Notes: generated by a model from the sequence alone, not told the origin. A stretch of 64,000 nucleotides of DNA from Marinirhabdus sp963793275 (GCA_963793275.1 CAWBZL010000003.1:930001-994000); one strand, 5' to 3'; numbered from the stretch's first letter, positions 40,960 to 51,133 are shown. Program-made: numbers and translations.

Positions 40960-41952
40960 ATGAATGTAAACATTTCTTTACTCATATTGGTTTGCTCTTT
41001 TTCACTATTTGCTCAGAATAACACTATTCCTGAGAAGACAAATTGGTTGGAAAAGAGCAAACCTGTTTTAACCCGTGCGTACACTATTTCAAATGAGCTG
41101 GCTATTTGGGATGAAGATAATATTTCATTTAAATCACACAGGCTTCTTGCAGAGAGAGCTCTAAATTTGAGTCCTATAAAAGAGTATCTAAATGCAACTA
41201 TTGCAGAAGAAAGCATTCAAAAATTACATCGAGGAGAGTTTTTTAGCATTTTAGCAGATTTTAAAGTAGGGTTTACCGACACCATTACGTTTAAAAGTGG
41301 CTCTAAGATTAGAACTCAGGATATTTTGATGTATGAGGCTGAAATTTTTAGCGTTAGTGATACGCAGTATTTTAATTCTAAAGAAAAATATTATGGCCAA
41401 GAGTATGGGTGGCTTTTAAAAGGATTTTTACACTATTCATCTCCATACATGTATATAAACGACACTACTCAAGTTATAGATATTGGACTTCACATTGTTA
41501 AAAAAGGAATAAACAGGAATGTTGAAGAAGGGGTTCACGATATAGAAGCACTCATTCAACTTTCAGATAATTTGGAAACAAAGAACGTATCTAAAATTGC
41601 TATCGATACGTATTTAGAAAAGCTATTAGCGTATGAGATTTCTGAAATGACAGAGAACGGACAAATGTATTCCTATAGCAAAAACTTTGATGGAGCAAAA
41701 TTACATTGTAATTCAAGCTATTGTAAAACATTGGATAATTTAAGCAGGCAAGCTCATTTTCTTGAATGGTTTTTAACGTCTAATTTAGCTATATCAACTA
41801 CCAACTATAATCTAATCGTAAAAAGATTTTATGACCTGGCCCTGGAAGCTGAAAAAGAAGTAACTTCCAGATTTGCGAATGACGCTCCATTAAACACTAA
41901 CGATATTTTAATAATTTCATCTATATCACACGCCTTAAACTGTATTAAATAA
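40960..41952 (+). CDS. Exported protein of unknown function, paired with the acidic protein
   Basis: A 330-residue exported protein (signal MNVNISLLILVCSFSLFA, then QNNT). It is mostly helical with evenly spaced polar-aromatic segments (WLEKSKPVLTRAYTISNELA, GQEYGWLLKGFLHYSSPYMY, YCKTLDNLSRQAHFLEWFL). I recognise no family or catalytic motif; an all-alpha fold is suggested by composition. Its tight spacing after the small acidic protein suggests a two-gene unit, possibly with the inverted repeat at 40335-40371 as control site. Confidence 0.65.
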   Translation: MNVNISLLILVCSFSLFAQNNTIPEKTNWLEKSKPVLTRAYTISNELAIWDEDNISFKSHRLLAERALNLSPIKEYLNATIAEESIQKLHRGEFFSILADFKVGFTDTITFKSGSKIRTQDILMYEAEIFSVSDTQYFNSKEKYYGQEYGWLLKGFLHYSSPYMYINDTTQVIDIGLHIVKKGINRNVEEGVHDIEALIQLSDNLETKNVSKIAIDTYLEKLLAYEISEMTENGQMYSYSKNFDGAKLHCNSSYCKTLDNLSRQAHFLEWFLTSNLAISTTNYNLIVKRFYDLALEAEKEVTSRFANDAPLNTNDILIISSISHALNCIK

Positions 41953-41979
41953 AGTTTAGTTGCGCTATTAATAACTGTC

Positions 41980-42369
41980 TTATACTTTATCACTAGTGTC
42001 CTGAACTATTTCCTGAACCCAGGCCATTGCTTTGCTAAGGGTAGGAAAAATTTTAAAGGGTTTTTCGTAAAAATGTTTTTCCAGGAGCGCATTATCAATC
42101 GCAATTTTTTTATTTGTGACTATTGCTATCCCCAGCAGATTATGAATTTTGGATGTTTCAACATACGTAAGTGGATCCACAGCATACGAAAAACACCGGT
42201 TAGATATGTAAATGAGGGGTTTATTTTTAAAGTGCTTGTTAATTATTTGCTTCAGCCGCTCATTGTGTGCCGGAATTATAGTTGCACCCCTATGAATCTG
42301 GTTCACCAAAAACTGATCGAAGATAAAGACGTCGGTAAATTCTAGATTATAATGGGAGAGAATGCTCAT
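41980..42369 (-). CDS. Small cytosolic protein, possibly STAS-like
   Basis: A 129-residue protein without signal peptide. Alternating strands and helices (FTDVFIFDQFLVNQI, PLIYISNRCFSYAVDP, LLGIAIVTNKKIAIDNALLEKHF, FPTLSKAMAWVQEIV) fit SpoIIAA/STAS-like domains seen in other flavobacterial proteins. Function is unknown. It converges with the exported-protein gene and follows the membrane-protein gene at 42412-42798 in the same direction. Confidence 0.6.
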   Translation of the reverse strand: MSILSHYNLEFTDVFIFDQFLVNQIHRGATIIPAHNERLKQIINKHFKNKPLIYISNRCFSYAVDPLTYVETSKIHNLLGIAIVTNKKIAIDNALLEKHFYEKPFKIFPTLSKAMAWVQEIVQDTSDKV

Positions 42370-42411
42370 GAGTCGTTTTGTTTAGTTAGTGCCTATTAAA
42401 GATACAAAAAG

Positions 42412-42798
42412 TTATTGCTGCTTAGGGAGTTGTGTAGTTTCTTTTGATAAGATCTCTACAAAATAATACACAAAATTCCCAATGCCACCCGCTAGTACTA
42501 AAACAAGGATCCACATAAGTTTTTGATTACTGTCAAATTTTGGATTGCTGTTGGCGTGGATTACGTAATAGATCATAATTCCAATACCAGAAACTATAGC
42601 AAGGATCATCATTAAAAACATAATTCCAAAATTACCTAATAAAATTCCTAGATTATCTCCCTGCGCTACATCGTCCGGATGCACGCTTAACGTAGCAATA
42701 TTTATAAAATAGAGTACGAAGCAAATACAATACATAATGATACAGAGCACGGGGAGGAAGGTGAGAAAACCTAACAGAAGTTTTTTTTGTTTTGTCAT
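42412..42798 (-). CDS. Small membrane protein of unknown function
   Basis: A 128-residue protein with three hydrophobic helices (LLLGFLTFLPVLCIIMYC..., GIMFLMMILAIVSGIGIMIYYVI, LMWILVLVLAGGIGNFVYYFV) and a short polar C-terminus. It resembles phospholipase-D-nuclease-like or PLDc_N small membrane proteins in its last span, but the match is weak. It lies upstream of the small cytosolic gene at 41980 and 118 bp from the end of clpC. Confidence 0.55.
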   Translation of the reverse strand: MTKQKKLLLGFLTFLPVLCIIMYCICFVLYFINIATLSVHPDDVAQGDNLGILLGNFGIMFLMMILAIVSGIGIMIYYVIHANSNPKFDSNQKLMWILVLVLAGGIGNFVYYFVEILSKETTQLPKQQ

Positions 42799-42832
42799 TT
42801 TATTGTATTATAAATTACTTGCGAAATTAACT

Positions 42833-42874
42833 AAAAAAACCCTCTCCGTTTTCAGCTCATGAAAGGGGAGAGGG
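42833..42874 (-). terminator. Intrinsic terminator after clpC
   Basis: CCCTCTCC (42840-42847) pairs with GGAGAGGG (42867-42874), with a second inner stem TTTCA/TGAAA. On the minus strand the hairpin is followed by a run of T, as expected for a leftward terminator. Confidence 0.8.
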
Positions 42875-42916
42875 CTGTTATTCTAGTACTAGTTTATAGT
42901 TAAGAAAAGAAATTGA

Positions 42917-45514
42917 TTACTTACCGCCAGAATCTTCAGAATTTGTCTCTTCAGACTCAGATTCAGAAGTAGCTTCTTTCTTTCCTTTTTCAATTTTTAT
43001 AACAAGCTCATTCGTTTTTTCATCCAAATCCATCGATATGGTATCGCCTTCTTTTAGGTTGGAGTTAATGATCTCTTCTGCCAGGGCATCTTCAATATAC
43101 TTCTGTATAGCACGCTTTAGAGGTCTTGCACCATAGTCCTTATCAAAACCTTTGTCTGCAATGTAGTCTTTGGCTTTGTCAGAGAGATTAAGCGTGTAGC
43201 CAATTTCACCAATACGGCTGTATAACTTCGCCAACTCAATATCTATGATCTTATGGATGTCTTCACGCTCCAGGTTGTTAAAAACCATCACATCGTCCAC
43301 ACGGTTCAAAAATTCTGGTGCAAAGGTTTTCTTTAAGGCACTTTCAATCACACTTTTTGCGTTGGCGTCTGCCTGGCTCATTTGTGACGCTGTTCCAAAC
43401 CCAACACCGCTACCAAAGTCTTTTAGCTTGCGGGCGCCAATATTGGAGGTCATAATAATAATACAGTTTCTAAAGTCAATTTTACGACCTAAACTATCGG
43501 TTAAATAGCCATCGTCCAACACCTGTAAGAGCATATTAAATACGTCCGGATGTGCTTTTTCAATTTCATCCAGCAAAACCACAGCATACGGCTTACGACG
43601 TATTTTTTCTGTGAGCTGTCCGCCTTCTTCGTAGCCTACGTATCCGGGAGGTGCTCCAATTAAACGAGATACAGAGAATTTTTCCATGTACTCACTCATA
43701 TCTATTCGTACCAGAGCACTTTCGTTATCAAATAATTCACGCGCCAGTACTTTTGCTAATTGTGTTTTACCAACTCCTGTCTGTCCCAAAAATATAAAGG
43801 ACCCAATAGGTTTGTTAGGATCTTTAAGTCCCGCACGATTACGTTGTATCGCTTTCACTACTTTGGAAACAGCTTCGTCCTGGCCTATTACTTTTCCTTT
43901 AATTCGGTCGGGTAGGGCAGCTAGTTTGGTACTCTCTGTCTGGGCAATCCGATTTACGGGAATGCCTGTCATCATAGCTATTACTTCGGCAACTTCGGCT
44001 TCGTCCACGGTTTCTTTATGTAACGCGCTGTCTTTTTCCCAGGCTTCCTGTGCTTCGGCTAATTGCTTTTCTAAATTTTTCTCGTCATCACGTAGCTTAG
44101 CAGCTTCTTCGTATTTCTGCTTTTTAACTACTGAGTTTTTATGCTCACGAACGCTTTCAAGATCTGCTTCTAACTGAAGGATCTTATCGGGAACGTGAAT
44201 ATTTGTAATATGCACGCGTGATCCCGCTTCGTCCAGCGCATCAATCGCTTTGTCCGGCAGGAAACGCTCGGTCATATATCTGTTCGTTAATTTCACGCAG
44301 GCTTCCAAGGCATCATCGGTGTAGCTCACATTGTGATGTGATTCGTACTTTTCTTTAATGTTTTGAAGGATCTCTATTGTTTCCTCTACCGAAGTAGGCT
44401 CTACCAATACTTTTTGAAATCTTCTTTCTAAAGCACCATCCTTTTCAATGTACTGCCTGTATTCGTCCAGAGTTGTCGCACCTACACATTGTATTTCGCC
44501 ACGAGCGAGGGCAGGCTTAAACATATTACTGGCGTCCAGAGACCCTGTAGCACCTCCTGCACCAACAATGGTATGGATTTCGTCAATAAATAAAATAATA
44601 TCGTCGTTTTTTTCCAGCTCGTTCATCACGGCTTTCATCCGTTCTTCAAACTGTCCACGGTATTTTGTACCTGCAACGAGACTCGCCAAATCGAGTGTTA
44701 CCACGCGTTTATCGTATAAAATACGACTTACCTTTCGTTGTACGATACGTAGTGCGAGTCCTTCGGCAATGGCGCTTTTACCAACACCAGGCTCACCAAT
44801 GAGCAACGGGTTGTTCTTTTTTCTTCGGCTTAACACTTGTGATACCCGTTGTATTTCATTTTCACGACCTACTACAGGGTCTAGTTTTCCTTCTTCGGCC
44901 TGTGCGGTTAAATCTCTTCCGAAGTTATCCAACACCGGAGTTTTCGATTTTTTTGAAGATTTTGCGCCGCCACCTGTAGTACCAAATAAGTTTTCCTTAT
45001 TTTCTTCTTCGCCCTGAGAATCATCATTCGGGAAACTTTCGGCTGTAGGTTCTATATAATCATCGTCGTTTGTAATCATAAGTTTAAATTGGTCTTTCAC
45101 ACCATCGTAATCCACTTTCATCTTGTTCAACAACTTGGTCGTTGGATCGTTTTCATTCCGTAGAATACACAATAACAGGTGCGCGGTATTTATAGACGAG
45201 CTCTGGAACAATTTAGCTTCCAAAAAAGTGGTCTTTAATGCACGTTCTGCCTGGCGTGTAAGGTGTAGGTTTTTTTTATCGTTGGTACCAGTACCTGCAT
45301 TTGGATTTGCAGGGCTCAGTATTTCAACTTTTCGGCGTAAATGATTTAAGTCAATTTCCAGCTGATTGAGAATGGTCACTGCTTTACCATTGCCATCACG
45401 AAGCAGCCCTAACATTAAATGTTCGGTACCTATAAAATCGTGACCCAACCGCAGCGCTTCTTCTTTGCTGTAAGCGATTACATCTTTTACTCTGGGGGAA
45501 AAATTATCATCCAT
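42917..45514 (-). CDS. clpC: ATP-dependent Clp protease ATP-binding subunit ClpC
   Basis: An 865-residue Hsp100 unfoldase. An N-domain (~1-145) is followed by AAA+ domain 1 with Walker A GEPGVGKS at 240-247 and Walker B IILFIDEIH. A UVR-containing coiled coil lies at ~455-490. AAA+ domain 2 has Walker A GQTGVGKT at 577-584 and VVLLDEIEKAH. The loop FGSGVGFGTAS contains a ClpP-binding VGF tripeptide. It feeds unfolded substrates to ClpP; an adaptor may act through the N-domain. The acidic tail (ESESEETNSEDSGGK) is lineage-specific. An inverted repeat lies 34 bp upstream. Confidence 0.95.
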   Translation of the reverse strand: MDDNFSPRVKDVIAYSKEEALRLGHDFIGTEHLMLGLLRDGNGKAVTILNQLEIDLNHLRRKVEILSPANPNAGTGTNDKKNLHLTRQAERALKTTFLEAKLFQSSSINTAHLLLCILRNENDPTTKLLNKMKVDYDGVKDQFKLMITNDDDYIEPTAESFPNDDSQGEEENKENLFGTTGGGAKSSKKSKTPVLDNFGRDLTAQAEEGKLDPVVGRENEIQRVSQVLSRRKKNNPLLIGEPGVGKSAIAEGLALRIVQRKVSRILYDKRVVTLDLASLVAGTKYRGQFEERMKAVMNELEKNDDIILFIDEIHTIVGAGGATGSLDASNMFKPALARGEIQCVGATTLDEYRQYIEKDGALERRFQKVLVEPTSVEETIEILQNIKEKYESHHNVSYTDDALEACVKLTNRYMTERFLPDKAIDALDEAGSRVHITNIHVPDKILQLEADLESVREHKNSVVKKQKYEEAAKLRDDEKNLEKQLAEAQEAWEKDSALHKETVDEAEVAEVIAMMTGIPVNRIAQTESTKLAALPDRIKGKVIGQDEAVSKVVKAIQRNRAGLKDPNKPIGSFIFLGQTGVGKTQLAKVLARELFDNESALVRIDMSEYMEKFSVSRLIGAPPGYVGYEEGGQLTEKIRRKPYAVVLLDEIEKAHPDVFNMLLQVLDDGYLTDSLGRKIDFRNCIIIMTSNIGARKLKDFGSGVGFGTASQMSQADANAKSVIESALKKTFAPEFLNRVDDVMVFNNLEREDIHKIIDIELAKLYSRIGEIGYTLNLSDKAKDYIADKGFDKDYGARPLKRAIQKYIEDALAEEIINSNLKEGDTISMDLDEKTNELVIKIEKGKKEATSESESEETNSEDSGGK

Positions 45515-45547
45515 ATAGTGTGTTCCTGTTCGTCTAAAATTACTGTT

Positions 45548-45566
45548 TTCTGAAGGTGTTTCAGAA
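45548..45566. repeat. Inverted repeat TTCTGAA-N5-TTCAGAA upstream of clpC
   Basis: A perfect 7-bp palindromic pair 34 bp upstream of the clpC ATG, in a 268-bp gap shared with gyrA. It could be a stress-regulator site; chance occurrence is not excluded. Confidence 0.3.
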
Positions 45567-45782
45567 CAAATTTGTCAAAAATCATGCCCAATCCTAACAG
45601 GTCTTAGTAAAAGGACAAAATTTTAAAGTAAATACCAAAGGTAAACTACGATAGTTATTAAGATTTCCTGCTAAATATTTGTTAATAAAATGATGAATAA
45701 TGCGGGGTGTTTTTCCTGCTGAAACCTTTAAAAATAAGTATATTGCTTTCTTGATTAACTCAAATAAATAAAGATTTATTAT

Positions 45783-48368
45783 ATGGCTGAAGGCGAAAAA
45801 GTAATCCCAATTAATATTGAAGATGAAATGAAATCGGCTTACATCGATTATTCGATGTCCGTCATCGTGTCACGAGCACTGCCAGATGTGCGCGATGGTA
45901 TGAAACCAGTACACAGACGTGTGCTTTTTGGAATGCACGAACTAGGTGTTAGAGCCACAGGAGCTCATAAAAAATCGGCTAGAATTGTTGGAGAAGTCCT
46001 GGGTAAGTATCACCCACACGGAGATACCTCGGTATACGACGCAATGGTACGTATGGCACAGGAATGGAGCTTGCGTTATATGCTTGTAGACGGCCAGGGT
46101 AACTTTGGAAGTATAGATGGCGATAGCCCGGCAGCGATGCGATATACAGAAGCACGTATGCAGAAGATCTCCGAAGACATGCTGGCAGATATCGATAAAG
46201 ACACCGTAGACCACCAGTTAAATTTTGACGATACCTTAAAGGAGCCAACTGTGCTACCTACCAAAGTGCCGGGATTGTTAATTAACGGTGCCTCTGGTAT
46301 TGCAGTAGGTATGGCAACCAATATGCCACCACACAATTTATCTGAAGTAATTGACGGTATTCACGCCTATATAGACGATAACGATATAGAAATTGATGGC
46401 TTAATGGAGCACATTAAAGCTCCGGATTTTCCAACCGGTGGTACCATTTATGGGTATGAAGGAGTGCGTGATGCATTCCATACGGGTCGTGGTCGTGTAG
46501 TAATGCGTGCGAAAGCAGTATTTGAAGAAGTACAGGGACGTGAGTGTATTATTGTGACCGAAATTCCTTATCAGGTGAATAAGGCGAACATGATCAAGAA
46601 GACTGCGGACATGGTGAACGATAAAAAGATAGAAGGTATTGCTAACATTCGTGATGAAAGTGACCGTAATGGAATGCGTATTGTATATATTCTGAAACGT
46701 GACGCAATTCCGAATATCGTTTTAAATACCTTATATAAGTACACCGAACTGCAATCGAGCTTTAGTGTGAACAATATTGCGCTGGTAAAAGGACGTCCAC
46801 GAATGCTGAATCTTAAAGAAATGATTCACTATTTCGTAGAGCACCGTCACGAAGTGGTAATAAGACGTACCGAATATTTATTGAAAAAAGCCGAAGAACG
46901 CGCCCATATTTTAGAAGGGTTGATCATTGCTTCAGACAATATAGATGAAGTAATTGCGCTTATTAGAGCCTCTTCCAATGCCGATGAGGCACGCCAGAAG
47001 TTGATTGATAGATTCGAGTTGACTGAAATTCAGGCAAAAGCGATTGTTGAAATGCGTCTTCGCCAGTTAACTGGTCTGGAACAGGACAAATTACGTTCAG
47101 AATACGAAGAGTTAATGGCTACTATTGACGACTACCGTGATATCCTTGCTAAAAAGGAGCGTAGAATGAACATCATTAAAGAAGAGCTTACCGAAATTAA
47201 AGACAAATACGGCGATGAGCGTCGTTCTACGATTGAATATGCGGGAGGTGATGTAAGTATTACAGACCTTATTCCGGATGAGCAGGTAGTAATTACCATC
47301 TCTCACGCAGGATATATAAAAAGAACATCCCTTACCGAATACAAAGAGCAGAATAGAGGAGGAGTAGGACAAAAAGCATCTTCTACCAGAAATGAAGATT
47401 TCTTAGAACATATGTTTGTGGGAACGAACCACCAGTATATGCTATTCTTTACACAAAAAGGAAAATGTTTCTGGATGCGCGTATTTGAAATTCCGGAAGG
47501 AAGCCGACAATCTAAAGGTAGAGCCATTCAGAACTTAATTAATATTGAGCCGGACGATAGCGTAAAAGCATTCATCTGTACCCAGGATCTTAAAGATGAG
47601 GAATACATCAATAGCCGCTATGTGATTATGGCTACTAAGAAAGGGCAAGTGAAGAAAACACCTTTAGAGCAATATTCCAGACCACGTACCAACGGTATAA
47701 ATGCAATTACTATTAAGGACGGGGACGAACTACTGGCAGCGAAGTTAACAAGAGGCGATAGCCAGGTAATGTTAGCGGTTAAATCTGGTAAAGCCATCCG
47801 TTTTGAAGAAGAGAAAACACGCCCAATGGGCCGTAATGCTTCAGGAGTTAGAGGTATTAGACTAGGGAATGATAAAGATGAAGTAGTTGGAATGGTCGCT
47901 ATTAACGATGCTGAAAGTGATATTTTGGTAGTTTCAGAAAATGGCTACGGAAAACGCTCCAGCATAGACGAATACCGAATCACGAACCGTGGTGGAAAAG
48001 GAGTGAAGACCATTAGTGTTACTGCAAAAACAGGTAAATTAGTAGCCATAAAAAACGTAACCGATCATGATGGTTTAATGATTATTAACAAATCTGGTAT
48101 CGCCATACGTATGGCAGTAGAAGATCTACGTGTAATGGGTCGTGCCACACAAGGTGTACGATTGATTAAAGTGCGTGAAGATGACTCTATTGCAGCCGTA
48201 GCCAAAGTAATGAATGATGAAAATGAAGTAGAAGTAGACGAAGACGGAAACGTTATTGTGGTGGCTGAAGGTTCTGAAGAAAATCCTGAAGGCACTTCAG
48301 ATGATAGCAGCGAAGACAATGGCACGACTCTTGACAATGATGAAACACAAACCGAAAATAACGAATAA
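45783..48368 (+). CDS. gyrA: DNA gyrase subunit A
   Basis: An 861-residue type IIA topoisomerase subunit. The catalytic Tyr121 is in AAMRYTEARM. The quinolone-determining region reads HPHGDTSVYDAMVRMAQ, with Thr at the Ser83-equivalent (residue 82) and Asp retained at the 87-equivalent; Thr there is common in flavobacteria and not by itself a resistance mutation. The C-terminal beta-propeller contains a GyrA-box-like segment (EQNRGGVGQKASS, ~residue 520). The tail after ~800 is strongly acidic, as often seen in the family. It breaks and religates DNA with GyrB. A TPR gene follows after 16 bp. Confidence 0.97.
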   Translation: MAEGEKVIPINIEDEMKSAYIDYSMSVIVSRALPDVRDGMKPVHRRVLFGMHELGVRATGAHKKSARIVGEVLGKYHPHGDTSVYDAMVRMAQEWSLRYMLVDGQGNFGSIDGDSPAAMRYTEARMQKISEDMLADIDKDTVDHQLNFDDTLKEPTVLPTKVPGLLINGASGIAVGMATNMPPHNLSEVIDGIHAYIDDNDIEIDGLMEHIKAPDFPTGGTIYGYEGVRDAFHTGRGRVVMRAKAVFEEVQGRECIIVTEIPYQVNKANMIKKTADMVNDKKIEGIANIRDESDRNGMRIVYILKRDAIPNIVLNTLYKYTELQSSFSVNNIALVKGRPRMLNLKEMIHYFVEHRHEVVIRRTEYLLKKAEERAHILEGLIIASDNIDEVIALIRASSNADEARQKLIDRFELTEIQAKAIVEMRLRQLTGLEQDKLRSEYEELMATIDDYRDILAKKERRMNIIKEELTEIKDKYGDERRSTIEYAGGDVSITDLIPDEQVVITISHAGYIKRTSLTEYKEQNRGGVGQKASSTRNEDFLEHMFVGTNHQYMLFFTQKGKCFWMRVFEIPEGSRQSKGRAIQNLINIEPDDSVKAFICTQDLKDEEYINSRYVIMATKKGQVKKTPLEQYSRPRTNGINAITIKDGDELLAAKLTRGDSQVMLAVKSGKAIRFEEEKTRPMGRNASGVRGIRLGNDKDEVVGMVAINDAESDILVVSENGYGKRSSIDEYRITNRGGKGVKTISVTAKTGKLVAIKNVTDHDGLMIINKSGIAIRMAVEDLRVMGRATQGVRLIKVREDDSIAAVAKVMNDENEVEVDEDGNVIVVAEGSEENPEGTSDDSSEDNGTTLDNDETQTENNE

Positions 48369-48384
48369 CGTAAAACTTTAACAC

Positions 48385-49644
48385 ATGAAAAAGTATGTAG
48401 TATTGGCAGGAATTCTCCTAGTTACTGCCGCCTCTTTTGGACAAAAGAAAGAATTAAAAAAAGCAGATAGAGCTTTAAAAAATAGTGAAGTAGCCGAAGC
48501 ACTGGGCTATATTAATGAAGCTGAAGCAATGATCTCTAGTGCAGATGCAGATATGCAAAAAGATTTTTACCTTCTTAAAGGACAAATCTATCTTGCAGAT
48601 GCAGGTAGTAATGGTTTCGATAAAATGAAAAAATCTGCTGAAGCTTTTAAAAAAGTGTTAGCTATGGATGCTACTAATAAAGATGCTCAAACAGGTGTTC
48701 AACAATTACGTGCAGCTCTTGTAAATAGTGCAGTAACAGACCAAAAGGCGCAAAATTATGCTCTAGCGACAGAAAAATTGTATACAAGTTACACCGTTGG
48801 AGATGTGCAATTAGACCTTTACAATGCCGCAGAAAGCGCAATTCTTGCAAAAGATTATGACACTGCCTTGAAACATTATGAAAAATTACTTGAATTAGGG
48901 TATACCGGAGTCACTAAAGAATGGATTGCTACAGATACCGCTACTGGTGAAATAGCAACATTTGCAGATGAAAGTGCCAGAACCACAGGAATGTTATCCG
49001 GAAAGTATACGAATCCAGAGGAGCGTATGGCCCCTTCAGTAAAAGGAGATATCCTTAAAAACATTGCAATTATTTATACCAGTAAAGGAGATAAAGACAA
49101 AGCAATGAAGGTGATGGCAGATGCCAGAAAAGAAAATCCGGACGATGTATCGTTAATTCGTGCAGAAGCAGATATGGCATATCAGGCCAATGATATGAAA
49201 AAATACAATATGCTTATGGATAAAATTATAGCTACAGATCCAACAAACCCGGAACTGAGATATAACCTTGGTGTAGGGTTCGCAAAAAATGGTGAAGACG
49301 ATAAAGCTATCGAGCAATACAAAAAAGCGCTAGAACTGGACCCCAACTATGCAGCAGCTCAAATCAATATTGCGGCGACTATGTTAGGGAAAGAAGGAGC
49401 TATTGTAGAAGAGATGAATAGTTTGGGAACTTCTTCTGCAGATAATAAGCGTTATGATGCACTAAAGCAAAAGCGTAAAGACCTATATATGGATGTGATC
49501 CCTTATTTAGAATCTGCAATGAAGCTACGTCAGGATAATATTGAACTAGTAAGAACGGCTATGAATATCTACAGTCAAGTAGGTGATGACGCTAAATTTA
49601 AAGCAATGAAAGCGAAGCTAGCCGAAATGGAAGGTGGGCAATAA
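48385..49644 (+). CDS. Exported tetratricopeptide-repeat protein
   Basis: A 419-residue protein with a signal peptide (MKKYVVLAGILLVTAASFG, then QKKE) and successive TPR-type helical hairpins. Clear repeats are AEALGYINEAEAMISSADADM, DYDTALKHYEKLLELGYTG, GDKDKAMKVMADARKENPDD and GEDDKAIEQYKKALELDPNYAAA. TPR proteins mediate protein-protein contacts; a periplasmic scaffolding role is inferred. It lies 16 bp after gyrA, so is probably co-transcribed, and ends in a clear terminator. Confidence 0.85.
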   Translation: MKKYVVLAGILLVTAASFGQKKELKKADRALKNSEVAEALGYINEAEAMISSADADMQKDFYLLKGQIYLADAGSNGFDKMKKSAEAFKKVLAMDATNKDAQTGVQQLRAALVNSAVTDQKAQNYALATEKLYTSYTVGDVQLDLYNAAESAILAKDYDTALKHYEKLLELGYTGVTKEWIATDTATGEIATFADESARTTGMLSGKYTNPEERMAPSVKGDILKNIAIIYTSKGDKDKAMKVMADARKENPDDVSLIRAEADMAYQANDMKKYNMLMDKIIATDPTNPELRYNLGVGFAKNGEDDKAIEQYKKALELDPNYAAAQINIAATMLGKEGAIVEEMNSLGTSSADNKRYDALKQKRKDLYMDVIPYLESAMKLRQDNIELVRTAMNIYSQVGDDAKFKAMKAKLAEMEGGQ

Positions 49645-49670
49645 GCAGTTATCTTATTTAAAATTCAGAA

Positions 49671-49699
49671 AACCTCTTGAGAAATCAAGGGGTTTTTTT
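49671..49699 (+). terminator. Intrinsic terminator after the gyrA-TPR operon
   Basis: AACCTCTTGA pairs with TCAAGGGGTT (one G-T wobble) around a GAAA tetraloop, followed by seven T. Confidence 0.9.
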
Positions 49700-49843
49700 G
49701 TTGCAGATGCAGTGAAGAGCCATTGGACTCATTTTTATATCTTTGCCGGATAACACTTAAAAAAAGACGTAGCTATTATTTTTAAGTCCAGGAATATCCG
49801 TCATAACTGTAACTATATATTGTGTTAAGCACAATTTAAAGTA

Positions 49844-51133
49844 ATGCCGATGAGTAAAAAAATTGGATTAAAAGATGCTATTTCTATTGGAATTGGAGGA
49901 ATGGTTGGAGGCGGAATCTTTGCCGTGCTCGGGCTAGCGGTTTCATTAGCAAAAGGTGGAACACCTGTCGCCTTTTGCATTGCGGGTTTGATTGCTTTAT
50001 TAACCGCATATTCATACGCAAAACTTTCAAAAAAATATCCGGAGGATGGTGGGACTGTAGCATTTATAAATAGCCAATTTGGCAACTGCATATTTTCAGG
50101 TGGCATCAACAATCTTCTTTGGGTAAGCTATATTGTAATGCTCGCCCTTTATGCTTCGGCTTTTGGTTCTTATGGTTCTGAATTATTTTCACTCACAGGC
50201 TCTAAAAATTTGGATGTTCATATGTATCAGTCAGGTATTCTTATTTTGGCTTTACTTATAAATTATCTAAGCGTTAAGCTTGTTAGCGGAATTGAATCTG
50301 TTGCAGTGATCGTTAAATTGCTAATCCTTATTGCCTTTATAGGCGTGGGCTTTTATGGACTTTCGTCCAATCCTGAGAATTTAAACCAACTATCCCCTGA
50401 AAATTGGGAAAATCCTTTGCTTTTGCTTTCTGGTGGAATGGTAATTTTTGTAGCGTATGAAGGATTCGAGTTGATCGCAAATTCTATTTCAGACTTGAAA
50501 GAGAGAGAAAAAAACACGGAAAAGGCCTATTTCGGTGCCGTTGGTTTTGTGATCGTTCTTTATATTTTAATTGCTATCGTCACTGTAGGAGCTTTACCTT
50601 TTAAACAAATTGCAAGCGCACAGGATTATGTTTTGGCTAAGGCTGCAGAACCTACTTTAGGAAAAATTGGCTTTACCATAATTACCATTACGGCCTTAAT
50701 ATCTACTTTCTCTGCAATAAATGCGACGGTACTGGGTAGTGGTCGTGTTAATTATGATATTGCCCAGGACAATGAATTGCCAAAATATTTTACCCATAAA
50801 TTTTGGGGTAAGCCTGTTGGTTTTTTCGTAACAGCGATCTTGTCTGTTGCACTGGTAAACTTGTTTAATTTACAGAGTATATCAACCGCTGGGAGTGCTG
50901 GGTTTTTATTAATTTTCGCCATCGTCAATTATATTGGCTTTAAGAAGCATAAAGTATTAAACTCAAAAAAATGGATACACATTTTAGCCTGCGCACTATG
51001 CGTAATAGCCTTTTTTACACTACTCATTCAACAATTTGGAAGTAATAAGGTGGGTGTTTTCGTTTCTGCTGGAATAATTTTATTATGTTTTATAATTGAA
51101 CTTATCTACAAAATAAAGTGTGCCCAGCAATGA
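49844..51133 (+). CDS. APC-family amino acid permease
   Basis: A 429-residue transporter with about twelve hydrophobic helices. The first helix has the APC signature SIGIGGMVGGGIFAVLGLAVSL. FVAYEGFELIANSISDL in helix 6 and STFSAINATVLGSGRVNYDIA in helix 8 are typical of basic or neutral amino-acid antiporters or symporters. Substrate is not determined. An ATG six bases further in is an equally possible start. An exact TATCTTTG box is present at 49738-49745, without a well-placed TTG. Confidence 0.88.
   Translation: MPMSKKIGLKDAISIGIGGMVGGGIFAVLGLAVSLAKGGTPVAFCIAGLIALLTAYSYAKLSKKYPEDGGTVAFINSQFGNCIFSGGINNLLWVSYIVMLALYASAFGSYGSELFSLTGSKNLDVHMYQSGILILALLINYLSVKLVSGIESVAVIVKLLILIAFIGVGFYGLSSNPENLNQLSPENWENPLLLLSGGMVIFVAYEGFELIANSISDLKEREKNTEKAYFGAVGFVIVLYILIAIVTVGALPFKQIASAQDYVLAKAAEPTLGKIGFTIITITALISTFSAINATVLGSGRVNYDIAQDNELPKYFTHKFWGKPVGFFVTAILSVALVNLFNLQSISTAGSAGFLLIFAIVNYIGFKKHKVLNSKKWIHILACALCVIAFFTLLIQQFGSNKVGVFVSAGIILLCFIIELIYKIKCAQQ

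Noticed and set aside
44448..45017. Long rightward open frame opposite clpC
   Set aside because: It lies fully inside clpC on the other strand and has no family features; it is a mirror of ClpC codon use.
46013..46075. Thr at the GyrA Ser83-equivalent as quinolone resistance
   Set aside because: Thr at this site is usual in flavobacteria and Asp at the 87-equivalent is intact.
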